Part shown: piece by piece, positions 24,042-32,671 of the stretch | Layout of the letters: each line of letters opens with the position of its first letter | How positions within the stretch are numbered: the first letter of the stretch is position 1 | Assembly: GCA_905210415.1 (NCBI GenBank) | Contig: CAJLWM010000009.1 | Span: 1-47,043 of the forward strand | Origin: an uncultured Prevotellaceae bacterium | GTDB lineage: Bacteria > Bacteroidota > Bacteroidia > Bacteroidales > Muribaculaceae | Direction: 5' to 3' | Length of the DNA stretch: 47,043 bases | Position numbers and translations under genes: made by a program | The notes under the pieces: model-generated | Database searches by the model: none | Told to the model about the DNA's origin: nothing | Seen by the model: the letters and a program-made list of their open reading frames with translations, nothing else

Positions 24042-24842
24042 TTATTTGTCGATTTCGGTGAAGCGATTGAATGTCTTTCCGTCGCGTGTGACTTTTTCGA
24101 AGAACATCTTTTCGGGGCGCACCCAGTAGCCGTGTTGCCCGTAGAGGGCTTGATAAACCACCATGCGCTTCAGTGTCTCGGAGTCGAAGGCAGAATGGAG
24201 ATACTTGTATTTGCCACCTTTGAAGTGCAGGAAATATCTTTCGCTTTTTGCTGGGAACTCGTTGAGCATTCTCTTGGCAAGCGGCGCGTACCATGTCTTC
24301 ACCTCCTGCTCGGTGGGCGTGTGACCGCCAGGAAAGTGGAACGCATTGTTGTAATGCTCCAGGAAGAGAGGTGAGAAGTGGGCAAGGGTGTCGTGCTCGC
24401 CAAAAAGTCCCCAAACGCGGTCGCTGTAATATGGACTGCAACAATTAAACTGCACGGCTTCAAGCGCGGCAAATTCGTCAATCAACGCCTCGTCAATCAC
24501 CAGTTGCTGATTGCCGTCCATTCGTGGAGCCTTATATTCGTGTTCGCCGATGCGATCCTTCAGAAACTCCGTCATCTTGAAGTGAGGGTTGCCAAGCAAG
24601 GCAGGAATGCCCACAATCGGTGCCAGCATTTGGGCGAGGAATGCACCGCAGCTGTTGCCCAGAAGCAAGTCGGGATGCTCTTGGTCGATGATTGCGCGAA
24701 CCTCCTTCAGTGCCTCTTTGGGGTGCAATGGCAAGTCGGGCGTCAGCACCACTGCCGACCCCTCAAACGCCTCTTTCAGCGCCCTCGCCATAGGGCAACT
24801 GCCAGTGGCGAAGAATCCGTGTAAGAAAAGTATCTTTTTCAT
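24042..24842 (-). CDS. Fusion: YqiA/YcfP-type esterase + DUF1653
   Basis: This 266-residue protein has an alpha/beta-hydrolase domain of the YqiA/YcfP type (1-190): FLHGF, the nucleophile elbow GNSCGAF with Ser64, GEHD with Asp151 and GGHTP with His174. The C-terminal 60 residues (205-261: HFKGGKYKYLHSAFDSETLK, VVYQALYGQHGYWVRPEKMF and the end of the domain) match DUF1653, usually a stand-alone 70-residue protein. The two are joined in one uninterrupted frame. YqiA has weak esterase activity on acyl-CoA and nitrophenyl esters; the meaning of the DUF1653 partner is unknown. Confidence 0.88.
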   Translation of the reverse strand: MKKILFLHGFFATGSCPMARALKEAFEGSAVVLTPDLPLHPKEALKEVRAIIDQEHPDLLLGNSCGAFLAQMLAPIVGIPALLGNPHFKMTEFLKDRIGEHEYKAPRMDGNQQLVIDEALIDEFAALEAVQFNCCSPYYSDRVWGLFGEHDTLAHFSPLFLEHYNNAFHFPGGHTPTEQEVKTWYAPLAKRMLNEFPAKSERYFLHFKGGKYKYLHSAFDSETLKRMVVYQALYGQHGYWVRPEKMFFEKVTRDGKTFNRFTEIDK

Positions 24843-24935
24843 CTTATAGTCAGTAGTTATGAATTTTTTACCCAGCGTCTTGGCTTGGCGTTATTCGTTG
24901 TAATGAGGCAGAATTGCAACTGATTGTACTGCTTA

Positions 24936-25139
24936 CTAATCATCAAAAAGAGAAAGCTTTGGATGCCGGCGATTTTGTTCCTTAGCAATCCAGACATGCC
25001 CTTCGTGAGAAAAACGCACCACATCCTCATCGCTTTTGGCAATGCCTATAGTGATGAGTTCTTTTATTCGGCCCATATATTTTTCTGCCACCACAACGCT
25101 GACAGAACCCGATCTATTTTTCTTTCTTCTTACAAACAT
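24936..25139 (-). pseudogene. N-terminal fragment of IS transposase (IS1634-like)
   Basis: The frame reads MFVRRKKNRSGSVSVVVAEK and GRIKELITIGIAKSDEDVVR, ending LSLFDD then TAG. This pattern (FVRxKKNxSGSxSVVV, KELxTIG, final LFD) is the start of Bacteroidales DDE transposases of the IS1634 type. Only about 67 residues remain; the catalytic part is absent. A TATCTTTG box at 25180-25187 and a perfect palindrome lie directly upstream, as expected for an IS promoter region. The flanking non-coding DNA of this 446-bp gap shows no other gene. Confidence 0.6.
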
Positions 25140-25150
25140 AATAAAAAACA

Positions 25151-25183
25151 TTTGCATAACCCAAAAAGTTGGGGTTATGCAAA
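25151..25183. repeat. Perfect palindrome TTTGCATAACCC/GGGTTATGCAAA
   Basis: Two 12-bp arms with a 9-nt loop lie between A-rich runs on both sides, so it could terminate transcription in either direction. It sits between the transposase remnant's start codon and its TATCTTTG box. It may be an element that protects an IS from outside transcription, or the terminator of the esterase gene at 25289-26293. Confidence 0.7.
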
Positions 25184-25288
25184 GATAAAAAAATGTTTCA
25201 AATTACGGCTAAAAATCCACCGAAAGCCCATGTGCAGTCCGCCCTTCGTCTGCGGAGTGGGTAATCAGTTGTTGGGCGAGGGATGGGG

Positions 25289-26293
25289 TTAGATGGGGGA
25301 GGTGAGGAATTGGCTGACGGCTTTCACGGCTTCGCGGAATGCTGTCGGCTGCCCGGGCACGGTGATGAAGAGGTGCGTTGCCGTTGGGTAAACGTGGTAG
25401 CTTACAGGGCGGTTGAGGGCCTGCAAACGCTTCACAAGTTCGGCTGTCTGATCGAATAGGATGTCGTGCCCAGCAGAGATAAACAGCGCGGGTGGCAACG
25501 AACGCAACTCTTTGTCGCTGCATAGGCCTACCGACACGAGCGGATTGCGGCTCTGTGTGCCTGCGTATGCTTCGTTGAAGGCTTCGAGAAGTTCGGCGTC
25601 GTTTCCAAAACCTTGAGCATATTTTTGCCAAGACGGAGTGATCTCCGTGAAGAGTTTGGTGACGGGATAGATTGGTATCACCTTAGATATGCCTTGCACC
25701 GACATGGCTGTGGCTAAAGCCAGATTTCCGCCGGCACTATCGCCGCCCACAGCTATCTGTGTGCTATCGCCGCCCCAGTCTTCGGCATGGGTCTGCAGGT
25801 AGGCTATTGCGCTTTGGCAATCCTTCAAGGGCGCAGGAAACGGATGTGCCGGAGCAAGACGGTAGTTTAATGCTGCCACGATGCAGTCGGCTTCCAACGC
25901 CACGGCGACGCAAAAACGGGCGCAACTATTGATGCTGCCAAAGCACCAACCTCCGCCATGCAGGTAAAGCAGAATAGGGCGCTTGCGGTTTGCCACGGTC
26001 TTAGGTGCGAATATGCAGATGTCGTCGGTAGGATAAAAGGCGTTGACCTCTTCCGGTAAAGTGGGCGATTGGTTTCGGCTTTGCCGTATCTGCATGAGTG
26101 CGGTGTCGTCGCCACGCATCGCTGCACGCACGGCAAGCATCTGAGTGTGCTGCAACCCCGGCTTCATGTTAGCCAAAAACGCCTGTTCCTCTTCCAACAT
26201 CTTTTGTTGGAGACGAGAATCTGGCCTTTCAGCTTGAGCCGATGCGGTAAACAGGCAGAATATCAATGATATAATGCAATATAACTTTTTCAT
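25289..26293 (-). CDS. Secreted alpha/beta-hydrolase, hormone-sensitive lipase (HSL) family
   Basis: This 334-residue esterase starts with a signal peptide (MKKLYCIISLIFCLFTASAQA). It shows the HSL oxyanion motif YLHGGGWCFG, LNYRLAPAHPFPAPLKD, and the nucleophile elbow GGDSAGGNLAL. Near the C-terminus SAGHDILFDQTAEL and YPTATHLFITVPG provide the catalytic Asp and His. It would hydrolyse short-chain esters in the periplasm, possibly on acylated sugars. It stands alone with a TACATTTG box upstream. Confidence 0.92.
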   Translation of the reverse strand: MKKLYCIISLIFCLFTASAQAERPDSRLQQKMLEEEQAFLANMKPGLQHTQMLAVRAAMRGDDTALMQIRQSRNQSPTLPEEVNAFYPTDDICIFAPKTVANRKRPILLYLHGGGWCFGSINSCARFCVAVALEADCIVAALNYRLAPAHPFPAPLKDCQSAIAYLQTHAEDWGGDSTQIAVGGDSAGGNLALATAMSVQGISKVIPIYPVTKLFTEITPSWQKYAQGFGNDAELLEAFNEAYAGTQSRNPLVSVGLCSDKELRSLPPALFISAGHDILFDQTAELVKRLQALNRPVSYHVYPTATHLFITVPGQPTAFREAVKAVSQFLTSPI

Positions 26294-26329
26294 TTTCGCT
26301 GTTCTTTATTCGGTGTGAGAAATCTTAAT

Positions 26330-26337
26330 CAAATGTA
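26330..26337 (-). promoter_or_regulatory. Candidate -7 box for HSL esterase gene
   Basis: TACATTTG on the minus strand matches TAnnTTTG, 37 nt before the ATG at 26293. No good -33 box. Confidence 0.45.
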
Positions 26338-26455
26338 GCATGCCGACAAAAGCATTTCGATATCAGATGGTGTGTTCATAAGCAATTAGTTTCTCAAATT
26401 ATGGATATTCAAATTTACTAATAAAAAAGATTAATTCAAACTGCAACCTCCATTT

Positions 26456-26470
26456 CTCCGCCCGGCGGAG
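26456..26470. repeat. GC-rich palindrome CTCCGCC-C-GGCGGAG
   Basis: A perfect 7-bp inverted repeat around one base, in a GC-rich island of about 80 bp within an AT-rich gap and upstream of the HipA remnant. The plus-strand frame through it stays open to TAG at 26578-26580 but has no recognisable protein. It may be an operator of a lost toxin-antitoxin operon or part of a dispersed repeat. Confidence 0.5.
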
Positions 26471-26583
26471 CGCGGCAATGGCCTGGCACAGTAGTGGTAA
26501 AGCCTGTGTGCGGCATTACGAATAATGCTTCGGCTTTGCGAGTGCTTGAAAAAAGAGCGATAGCGACAAAAAAGGAGTAGGTT

Positions 26584-26694
26584 ATGAAGAAGTTATATGT
26601 ATATGCCGATTTTGATTGGTTGAAAAAGGTAGAACTCATCGGTGAGTTGGGGTATGAATTATTTATATTAGCGGACCGGAATAATTATTTATGA
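26584..26694 (+). pseudogene. HipA toxin N-terminal fragment
   Basis: A 36-codon frame with a good AAAGGAG site begins MKKLYVYADFDWLKKVELIG followed by ELGYE. This is the opening of Bacteroidales HipA-like kinases (N-terminal domain of the HipBA toxin-antitoxin system). After GELGYE the sequence leaves the family and stops at TGA 26692-26694, overlapping the end of the NERD gene by 10 bp. The rest of the kinase is deleted. It shows that a HipBA-type locus once stood here and was replaced by the NERD gene or by a deletion. Confidence 0.65.
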
Positions 26695-27431
26695 GTAAAA
26701 GTGCATTTTGGATAATTTGAGCAGCCATAGAACGAACCGTATTTGCTGTTTCTTAGAACCATTTTTGCTTCACATCGTGGGCAATAGCCTTTGTTTATCA
26801 TGTATGCCTTGCGCATAATATTCTGCCTTACGTTTGATACATGAATCTTCTCCACTTCCTTATCCAATATCATCTGGTTTTGAAGTTGAGTTTCAATTTC
26901 TTGAATATATTTATCAGATAGAATCCGGCAAGTAAATGACTTAATTCGTGACAAGAGTTGCCATGTATAGATGACATTGAGGCTTGTTGGCAGATTCGTT
27001 TTGAGTTCTGCTTGTGATGAGAATACGATTATTGACTTGTATTGCTCGGAAGTATAATACGGAAGAATCTTTTTGAGCGCAATAATATGACCTTGATTTT
27101 GGCGAATGGGGTTTGAAAGGTATGTTTTTTTGCCCCATATGTTTTGTGTCCATTGTACCTGGTTTGCTCCACCATATATCCATCCCTTGTAGTTTTTCGT
27201 TTCGATTACAAAAATACCGAATGGGGAGATAACGATATGGTCAATCTGTGATGTCCAATCTCCGTTTCGGATTAAGACATCATTGTAAGTTTTATATTCT
27301 GGACCCAATTTCCCAAGAATGAAGGAGACGGTTTTTTCTCCGATTTTTCCCTTAATCTTTGCGCTATTGATTTGCAGGTATATGATTGCAACGAAAATGA
27401 TCGCAAAAACTATTGAAACTAAAATAGTCAT
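26685..27431 (-). CDS. NERD domain protein with C-terminal topoisomerase-type zinc finger
   Basis: This 248-residue protein has one N-terminal membrane anchor (about 3-21). A NERD nuclease-related domain follows (about 30-150): GKIGEKTVSFILGKL, DHIVISPFGIFVIETKNYKGWIYG with the Asp and Glu-x-Lys residues of the PD-(D/E)xK core. A C-terminal four-Cys finger, CPRCEAKM and FYGCSNYPKC, is like those of topoisomerase I. NERD proteins are linked to DNA processing and appear in defence contexts. The function here is unproven. It has its own TAAATTTG box and replaced or truncated a HipA gene downstream. Confidence 0.9.
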   Translation of the reverse strand: MTILVSIVFAIIFVAIIYLQINSAKIKGKIGEKTVSFILGKLGPEYKTYNDVLIRNGDWTSQIDHIVISPFGIFVIETKNYKGWIYGGANQVQWTQNIWGKKTYLSNPIRQNQGHIIALKKILPYYTSEQYKSIIVFSSQAELKTNLPTSLNVIYTWQLLSRIKSFTCRILSDKYIQEIETQLQNQMILDKEVEKIHVSNVRQNIMRKAYMINKGYCPRCEAKMVLRNSKYGSFYGCSNYPKCTFTHK

Positions 27432-27453
27432 ATGGTATTAATTGTAGTTTGTG

Positions 27454-27461
27454 CAAATTTA
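27454..27461 (-). promoter_or_regulatory. Candidate -7 box for NERD gene
   Basis: TAAATTTG on the minus strand matches TAnnTTTG, 23 nt before the ATG at 27431. The surrounding 145 bp is AT-rich and otherwise empty up to the PUL terminator. Confidence 0.5.
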
Positions 27462-27542
27462 TCAAATTCTTATTCAAAAATTAAGTTTGTGTAAAAAAAA
27501 ATTTACTGGATGATAAAAGTTATTGCTTATGTATGAAAAAAT

Positions 27543-27572
27543 AGCTCCTATGCCGAGGGGGCGATAGGAGCT
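27543..27572 (-). terminator. Intrinsic terminator at the end of the PUL
   Basis: AGCTCCTAT pairs with ATAGGAGCT (9-bp stem, 12-nt loop), and the minus strand continues with ATTTTTTC. It begins 5 bp after the epimerase stop and marks the 3' end of the mannan operon. Confidence 0.85.
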
Positions 27573-27576
27573 TTAA

Positions 27577-28773
27577 TTATTTACCGAGTGTTTCGATTAT
27601 CTCTATGCACATGCGGCTGTTGTGGTAAGGGCACTTCCAGAAACCGGCTTTGTCGTCGGTTCGGTTGACTGAGCCATCAGCCAATCGGCTCCAATACCAT
27701 TCGCCTCCGCTGTGGTCTACGATGTTTTGCTGAATGTATTGCCATGTCTCGATGGCTTGGGCGAGATATTGCTGTTTGTTGTGATGTTTATACAGATAGA
27801 TTTCGCCTATCATGCATTCGGCTTGCACCCACCAGTGCTTATCGTTGTTGTAGGATCCGTTGGCGTGTCGCTCATATATCATTGAGCCATCGTGGCAGCG
27901 GCCCTCTAAGGCAGCCTTAGCGATATGGTAGGTGTGGCTGAGAGCCTTATCGGTAATCGCTTTGTCGTCGAGAACCATTGCCGACTCGAGAAGGAGCCAA
28001 GAAGCTTCGATGTCGTGGCCGAACGATTGTTCGCCGTCTTGTCGGTTCCAATCCATATCGAAGAATAGTCCGAGGTGATGATTGCTCTTGTCTTCCATTA
28101 TATCGAAGAACACGTACAACAGGTGCTCTATCGCATCGTGTAGTTCAGGATCTTTCCACACGCGATAGAGGTTGGTGTAGGGCTCTATAATGTGAAGGTG
28201 AGTGTTCATCGTCTTGGCGCAATTTTCTTCTTTGTCGCTAAGTCGCATGTCTGCAATTTCACCCCATTGGCGAGTGCAGGCTTCGATGTAGCCACCACGC
28301 TCGCGGTCGTGGCTGTGAAGCTCGATGTCGTGGAAAAGACGTATGGCGTAATCCAGAGCTTCGGTGTCGCCAGTGGCGCGGACATATTCGCTGAGTCCGT
28401 ATATGGCGAATCCGATTGCATAGAATTGCTTCTTGGTATCGAGCGGAGAGCCGTCGGCATTGAGCGACCAATAAATACCGCCAAATTCCTTGTCGTAGAA
28501 ATTGTCGATAATATATTGCTTAGCGCGAGTGGCCATCTCGAGGTATTGAGGCTCATGAGTCAAGCGGTAAGCTGCGGAGAATGTCCATAGCAGGCGAGCG
28601 TTGAGTATGGCGCCTTTAGGGGCGTTGCTCACAAGATTGTCGTAGCCGTCGCGCTGGCCATAGAAGCCACCATGCTCGTTATCTACCATTTTGTCAATCC
28701 AGTAGGGAAGGATATTTGACGTGAGATTGTCGAGCAGTTGTTTGCTTAATTCGTGAATATCAATAATAGCCAT
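27577..28773 (-). CDS. AGE-family 2-epimerase (mannobiose/cellobiose 2-epimerase)
   Basis: This protein of about 398 residues (no signal peptide, cytosolic) belongs to the N-acylglucosamine/cellobiose 2-epimerase (alpha/alpha)6-barrel family. It has GGFYGQRDGYD, NARLLWTFSAAYRLT, GGIYWSLNADG, SFGHDIEASWLLLES and KHWWVQAECMIGEIY, which supply the catalytic histidines and the Trp-rich pocket. In beta-mannan pathways this enzyme converts beta-1,4-mannobiose to mannosylglucose, the substrate of the GH130 enzyme encoded just upstream. I chose the ATG at 28773 (MAIIDIHELS); an earlier in-frame ATG overlaps the GH130 gene. Confidence 0.92.
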   Translation of the reverse strand: MAIIDIHELSKQLLDNLTSNILPYWIDKMVDNEHGGFYGQRDGYDNLVSNAPKGAILNARLLWTFSAAYRLTHEPQYLEMATRAKQYIIDNFYDKEFGGIYWSLNADGSPLDTKKQFYAIGFAIYGLSEYVRATGDTEALDYAIRLFHDIELHSHDRERGGYIEACTRQWGEIADMRLSDKEENCAKTMNTHLHIIEPYTNLYRVWKDPELHDAIEHLLYVFFDIMEDKSNHHLGLFFDMDWNRQDGEQSFGHDIEASWLLLESAMVLDDKAITDKALSHTYHIAKAALEGRCHDGSMIYERHANGSYNNDKHWWVQAECMIGEIYLYKHHNKQQYLAQAIETWQYIQQNIVDHSGGEWYWSRLADGSVNRTDDKAGFWKCPYHNSRMCIEIIETLGK

Positions 28774-28786
28774 TTTCTGAATAATA

Positions 28787-29956
28787 TTATTTGTTGTTAA
28801 GGGCAAGATTTTTGTCGATTAGTCGGTTGATGGTCTTCACTGACTCGCCGGTGGTGAGGCCGTCGGCAGGAGTGTTCATGCAGTAATCCACAAGTTGATC
28901 GATGGTAGATGTAGCCACATGCATGCGAGTGTCGCTTGAAGCGTAGTATATAAATACTTTGCCATCTTCGTCGGCAATCCATCCATTGGTGAAAAGCACG
29001 TTCATCACGTCGCCGATGTATTCTTCACCCACAGGAGCCATAAAGTAGCCACCAGGAGTGGCGATTTCTCTCCATGGCTCGTCGAGGGCAGTCATATACA
29101 TATATAGCACGTAGCGCAAACCCGATGCGCAACCTCTCACGCCGTGAGCCAAGTGCAACCAGCCTTTAGGAGTCTTGATAGGGTGAGGGCCTTCGCCGTT
29201 CTTCACCTCCTTGATGGTGTGGTAGTGGCGGCAATCGATGATTTTTTCTTCTTTTACCACGGCATTAGTGATGTCGTCTATGAGAGCCCAACCAATGCCA
29301 CCGCCGCTTCCGGCGTCGATAAATCCGTCTTGAGGGCGAGTGTATAGAGCATATTTGCCGTCGACAAATTCTGGGTGAAGCACCACGTTGCGTTGTTGGC
29401 TATTGCTTTTGAGGTCGGGCAGACGATCCCAATTGATCAAGTCCTTGGTGCGAGCAATGCCGCAGGTAGCGGTAGCAGCCGAGAGATCGCCAGGGAAAGC
29501 AGGGTCGTGACGCTCAACGCAGAACAAGCCATAAATCCAACCGTCTTCGTGAGCTGTGAGGCGCATATCGTAGATGTTGGTGGCAGGATCTTCGTCTTCA
29601 GGCATAGTGATAGGGCGTTCCCAGAAGCGGAAGTTGTCAACGCCATTAGGACTTTCGGCAACGGCGAAGAATGATTTGCGGTCGGAGCCTTCAACACGCA
29701 CCACGAGAATATACTTGCCTTTCCACTTGATTGCGCCCGAATTGAGAGTGGCGTTTACGCCGATACGTTCCATAAAATATGGGTTGGTTTCGGGGTTGAA
29801 ATCATATCGCCAAGATAGAGGAGCCATGCGAGCTGTGAGCACAGGGTTTTCCCAGCGGCAGAACACACCATTATCTTCGATAGAATTGTTTTTGCGTGAA
29901 ACGAGAGTTTCAAATTCTTGTTCTATTTTAGCTTTTCTTTTTTCAAAAAGTGACAT
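28787..29956 (-). CDS. GH130 4-O-beta-D-mannosyl-D-glucose phosphorylase
   Basis: This 389-residue cytosolic enzyme (no signal peptide) starts with an N-terminal helix rich in Lys/Glu and continues with the five-bladed propeller of GH130. Features include [36 protein letters not shown] with the predicted general acid Asp130, and [17 protein letters not shown]. The length and motifs match the GH130_1 mannosylglucose phosphorylases of gut Bacteroides. It cleaves mannosyl-beta-1,4-glucose with phosphate to give mannose 1-phosphate and glucose. The neighbouring epimerase supplies its substrate. Confidence 0.93.
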   Translation of the reverse strand: MSLFEKRKAKIEQEFETLVSRKNNSIEDNGVFCRWENPVLTARMAPLSWRYDFNPETNPYFMERIGVNATLNSGAIKWKGKYILVVRVEGSDRKSFFAVAESPNGVDNFRFWERPITMPEDEDPATNIYDMRLTAHEDGWIYGLFCVERHDPAFPGDLSAATATCGIARTKDLINWDRLPDLKSNSQQRNVVLHPEFVDGKYALYTRPQDGFIDAGSGGGIGWALIDDITNAVVKEEKIIDCRHYHTIKEVKNGEGPHPIKTPKGWLHLAHGVRGCASGLRYVLYMYMTALDEPWREIATPGGYFMAPVGEEYIGDVMNVLFTNGWIADEDGKVFIYYASSDTRMHVATSTIDQLVDYCMNTPADGLTTGESVKTINRLIDKNLALNNK

Positions 29957-29975
29957 ATTTCAACAGTTTTGGAGA

Positions 29976-31079
29976 TTATTTGATTTTGTTTATTTCTTTG
30001 CAGAAAAGAGTTGCGGAGTCGGCATGGAATGCTTTGAACGACTCCTCGCTCGTGTGTCCCTTGTAGGGGGCATAGAAGTGAGTAGGCTTGTCGCAAGCAT
30101 TGCGCCACACTGTAACGTAGCACACTGGGTATTGCTTCAGTATCGGCAGTAGCACCTCGTGCCACCAGTTTGGCATAGGGATGCCTTCGCTACCAGTTTC
30201 GGTGAAAGCAGCCAGTTTGTGATGCTCTTTGGCAGCGAGAGTGGCAGCGCCGAGCATATTTTTCACATTTTGCAAGTATGTGTCGAGGCCCTCTTGCCCT
30301 CCGAAGTGATATACATCGGCACCCATAATGTCGACATAATCATCGCCTGGATAGCGTTCGAGATAACTCTTGATGCCCGTGAAATGGTCTTTGTCGGGCG
30401 AATAGGCCCAAAGCACGTTGTCGATGCCTTTTTGGTCGAATATGCGTCGGGTGAGTTTCCAAAGTGCTTTGTAATCATCGGCCGAGCAATGATCGTATCC
30501 CCACCAGAACCAGCTGCCAGTGTGTTCGTGCCAAGGGCGGAAGATCACGGCTATGCGCTGGCCATCCTTGTTGCGCAGCGAACCGATAAAGTCGGCAGCA
30601 CGACCAATCCATGCGCAAATGGTGTCGTTGAGAGCGCTGCCCTCGGTGAGGCATTGAGCCACCACATTACCGCCCTCACAATCCCAAGAATCGCCTTTGG
30701 TGATAGGGTTGCGCAGGTGCCAGCTGAAGGCATTTATGCCGCCTCGAGCATCTTGCTTAGCCACTTCTTGGCGAATGAAGTCAAAAGGCACGCCGTCGAG
30801 TTGTTTTTCGGTGTTCCATTCTATTAGGCCCAGATCCCAACTCATGAGGGCAGGATAGTCGCCACACACGTCGCGCACATCAGAGCGATTGGCTTCGTAT
30901 TTCCAGGCGTGACCATAAGAAGTGTCGTCGTGATGGCCGAAAGCCACCTTACCTTGGTTCTCAATGCTAAGAAGGCGTTGAGCAAGCCTTTGTGCGGGAG
31001 TCTCACTTACGCTGGCCTTAGTGCAAGCAGAGGAGATGGTGAGTGAAATCATGACTATTGCAGTAAGAAAATGTTTCAT
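29976..31079 (-). CDS. GH26 beta-mannanase lipoprotein (first of two)
   Basis: This 367-residue enzyme has a lipoprotein signal (ISLTISSAC, lipidated Cys19). The GH26 barrel follows, with GKVAFGHHDDTSYGHAW, SWHLRNP, acid/base Glu185 in RPWHEHTGSWFWWG and nucleophile Glu294 in AFTETG. The acid/base motif RPWHEH-GSWFWW and overall length are like Bacteroides mannan-active GH26 enzymes, some of which release mannobiose from chain ends. It would act on mannan or mannooligosaccharides in the envelope. It lies 8 bp after the second GH26 gene. Exo versus endo action is not readable from the sequence. Confidence 0.93.
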   Translation of the reverse strand: MKHFLTAIVMISLTISSACTKASVSETPAQRLAQRLLSIENQGKVAFGHHDDTSYGHAWKYEANRSDVRDVCGDYPALMSWDLGLIEWNTEKQLDGVPFDFIRQEVAKQDARGGINAFSWHLRNPITKGDSWDCEGGNVVAQCLTEGSALNDTICAWIGRAADFIGSLRNKDGQRIAVIFRPWHEHTGSWFWWGYDHCSADDYKALWKLTRRIFDQKGIDNVLWAYSPDKDHFTGIKSYLERYPGDDYVDIMGADVYHFGGQEGLDTYLQNVKNMLGAATLAAKEHHKLAAFTETGSEGIPMPNWWHEVLLPILKQYPVCYVTVWRNACDKPTHFYAPYKGHTSEESFKAFHADSATLFCKEINKIK

Positions 31080-31087
31080 AACTCATA

Positions 31088-32521
31088 TTATTTGAGATTT
31101 GGCATATCTTCACGGTTGATGATATTGGCATTTGTTAATACCGATGTCCAATAGGTATTGGTGTTGTATTTGAATTTGTCGTCGGCAGGGTCGTTGATAG
31201 TAACTTTGCCTGCACTGTCGCGGGAATACCACACCATAAACCACGACCAAGTGTCGCCAGCCGAGAAAGTCTTGGCAGGATTAGGAATATTTCCGCATTC
31301 TGCAAGAGCGATCATTTTTTTGCCACGAGTGACATTGTTGTTGATGAAATTATACTCGGTGAGCTTAGAGTCGGTGTTAGGAGCATAGATGTCAGTTGCC
31401 ACGAGGTCGACATATTCGTTGCCTGGATAAGCAGCCAATGCATCTGCTTCAAAACCTTCGCGATATTGCACTGTCCACACCCAGATGAGGTTGTTGAGAT
31501 TATACTCTTTCACCAGTTTGTCGTGAAGCAAAATCCACAGTTGCTTGGTGTATTCGCCACCCTTGTCGCCCCACCAGAACCAAGCGGCATTTTTGCCGTC
31601 GTAGTTGTAGTTGCCAGCGGCTTCGTGAAGAGGACGCCAGATGACAGGGATTCCCGCATCTTGAAGCAGTTTCAGGTAACCAGCCACTTTCTGGATGTCG
31701 GCAAGCAACTGCTGGTTTTGCCAAGTGCCTGCCTTCAGCGCTTCGCGAATGTCAAAACCATTGTTGGCAGAGAACGAATAGTCTTCGATCTTAGCGCCTT
31801 GAGTAGGAGGAACAGCCCAGTGCCACATGTAAGAGACGAGGCCATTGTTTTGCCATTGAGTCTTAGCGGCTTCGATGTTGGAGTAGTCAATCCAGTTGGC
31901 TGGTGAGTAAGCCAAGTGAATAAAGTCGTAGCCAGTGAGAGCTGGATGTTTACCTGTTGTAGAGGCGATAAGATTGGCAAAATCATTGTTGTTGTTCACG
32001 TTAGCCATAGCACCACTCAGCGTTTTCGTGCCATATTGGCTAAGGAGGAATGCATACACATTTTGTGCTTGTGTGGTGGCATTCTTATTGGTGAGAGGCT
32101 CAAAGTTAGATGGCTTTACAGGGTCGGGAGTCTTAAAAGTGATTACGAGAGTCTCGGCCTTCACGTTGTTGTCGTCCTTACGCACCACAGAGCCTTTAGG
32201 CAGATTGAGGGTGTAGGCGATGCCTTCCTCGAGAGTGAGGTCTATGGTAAGGGTTTTGTTGCTTACCTTCGGAGCCACCACGTTATTGTTTAGGGTGATA
32301 TTTGCGCCATTGCTAAGGGCGATTGGGTGAGAGTACTCAATGCTGATTTGCTGGGTGCTCACAGGCACTTCGCTGCCATTGGCAATTGACGTCTTCACCA
32401 CAGTGAGAGGCACGGATGGTGGTGGCGTTGGTTCGTCGTTACTACTGCTACAACCAGCTGCGGTGAGCATAAGAGCAAGTGCAATTGTAGATTTTGTTAT
32501 GATATTGAACAGGATATTCAT
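31088..32521 (-). CDS. GH26 beta-mannanase lipoprotein with N-terminal Ig-like domain
   Basis: This 477-residue protein has a lipobox TAAGC (Cys24) followed by SSSNDE, an acidic tail typical of surface export in Bacteroidota. A Pro-rich linker and a Big_5/SbsA-type Ig-like domain (about 38-132, ending AETLVITFKTPDP) lead to a GH26 barrel from about 150. Catalytic residues are Glu300 in WRPLHEAAG and Glu408 in ALAECGN. Probably a surface endo-mannanase making the first cuts. It is the first gene after an internal terminator-like hairpin in the PUL, so it may be less expressed than susCD. Confidence 0.93.
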   Translation of the reverse strand: MNILFNIITKSTIALALMLTAAGCSSSNDEPTPPPSVPLTVVKTSIANGSEVPVSTQQISIEYSHPIALSNGANITLNNNVVAPKVSNKTLTIDLTLEEGIAYTLNLPKGSVVRKDDNNVKAETLVITFKTPDPVKPSNFEPLTNKNATTQAQNVYAFLLSQYGTKTLSGAMANVNNNNDFANLIASTTGKHPALTGYDFIHLAYSPANWIDYSNIEAAKTQWQNNGLVSYMWHWAVPPTQGAKIEDYSFSANNGFDIREALKAGTWQNQQLLADIQKVAGYLKLLQDAGIPVIWRPLHEAAGNYNYDGKNAAWFWWGDKGGEYTKQLWILLHDKLVKEYNLNNLIWVWTVQYREGFEADALAAYPGNEYVDLVATDIYAPNTDSKLTEYNFINNNVTRGKKMIALAECGNIPNPAKTFSAGDTWSWFMVWYSRDSAGKVTINDPADDKFKYNTNTYWTSVLTNANIINREDMPNLK

Positions 32522-32560
32522 GTGCTTAAATTAGTTGAGATAGGTTGTTGGGAAAAAATA

Positions 32561-32601
32561 ATCTGGGGCAATGGGCACAATAAATTGTGTGTGCCCCAGA
32601 T
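32561..32601 (-). terminator. Internal terminator/attenuator between SGBP gene and GH26 gene
   Basis: ATCTGGGGCA (32561-32570) pairs with TGCCCCAGAT (32592-32601). An alternative inner stem GGGCACA/TGTGCCC is possible. The minus strand continues TATTTTTTCC, so this is an intrinsic terminator shape. Outer arms TAGGTTG (32541-32547) and CAACCTA (32613-32619) extend the fold. It sits inside the PUL and probably lowers expression of the downstream enzymes relative to SusCD and the binding proteins. Confidence 0.75.
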
Positions 32602-32671
32602 AAAACTAAAACCAACCTAATTTACTTAACTTAACAAATTATCTATCTGATTATCACTTTAGCTACATCGT

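Noticed and set aside
24857..25042. 61-codon minus-strand frame between the YqiA-like gene and the transposase remnant
   Set aside because: It overlaps the better-supported transposase fragment in another frame and matches no family.
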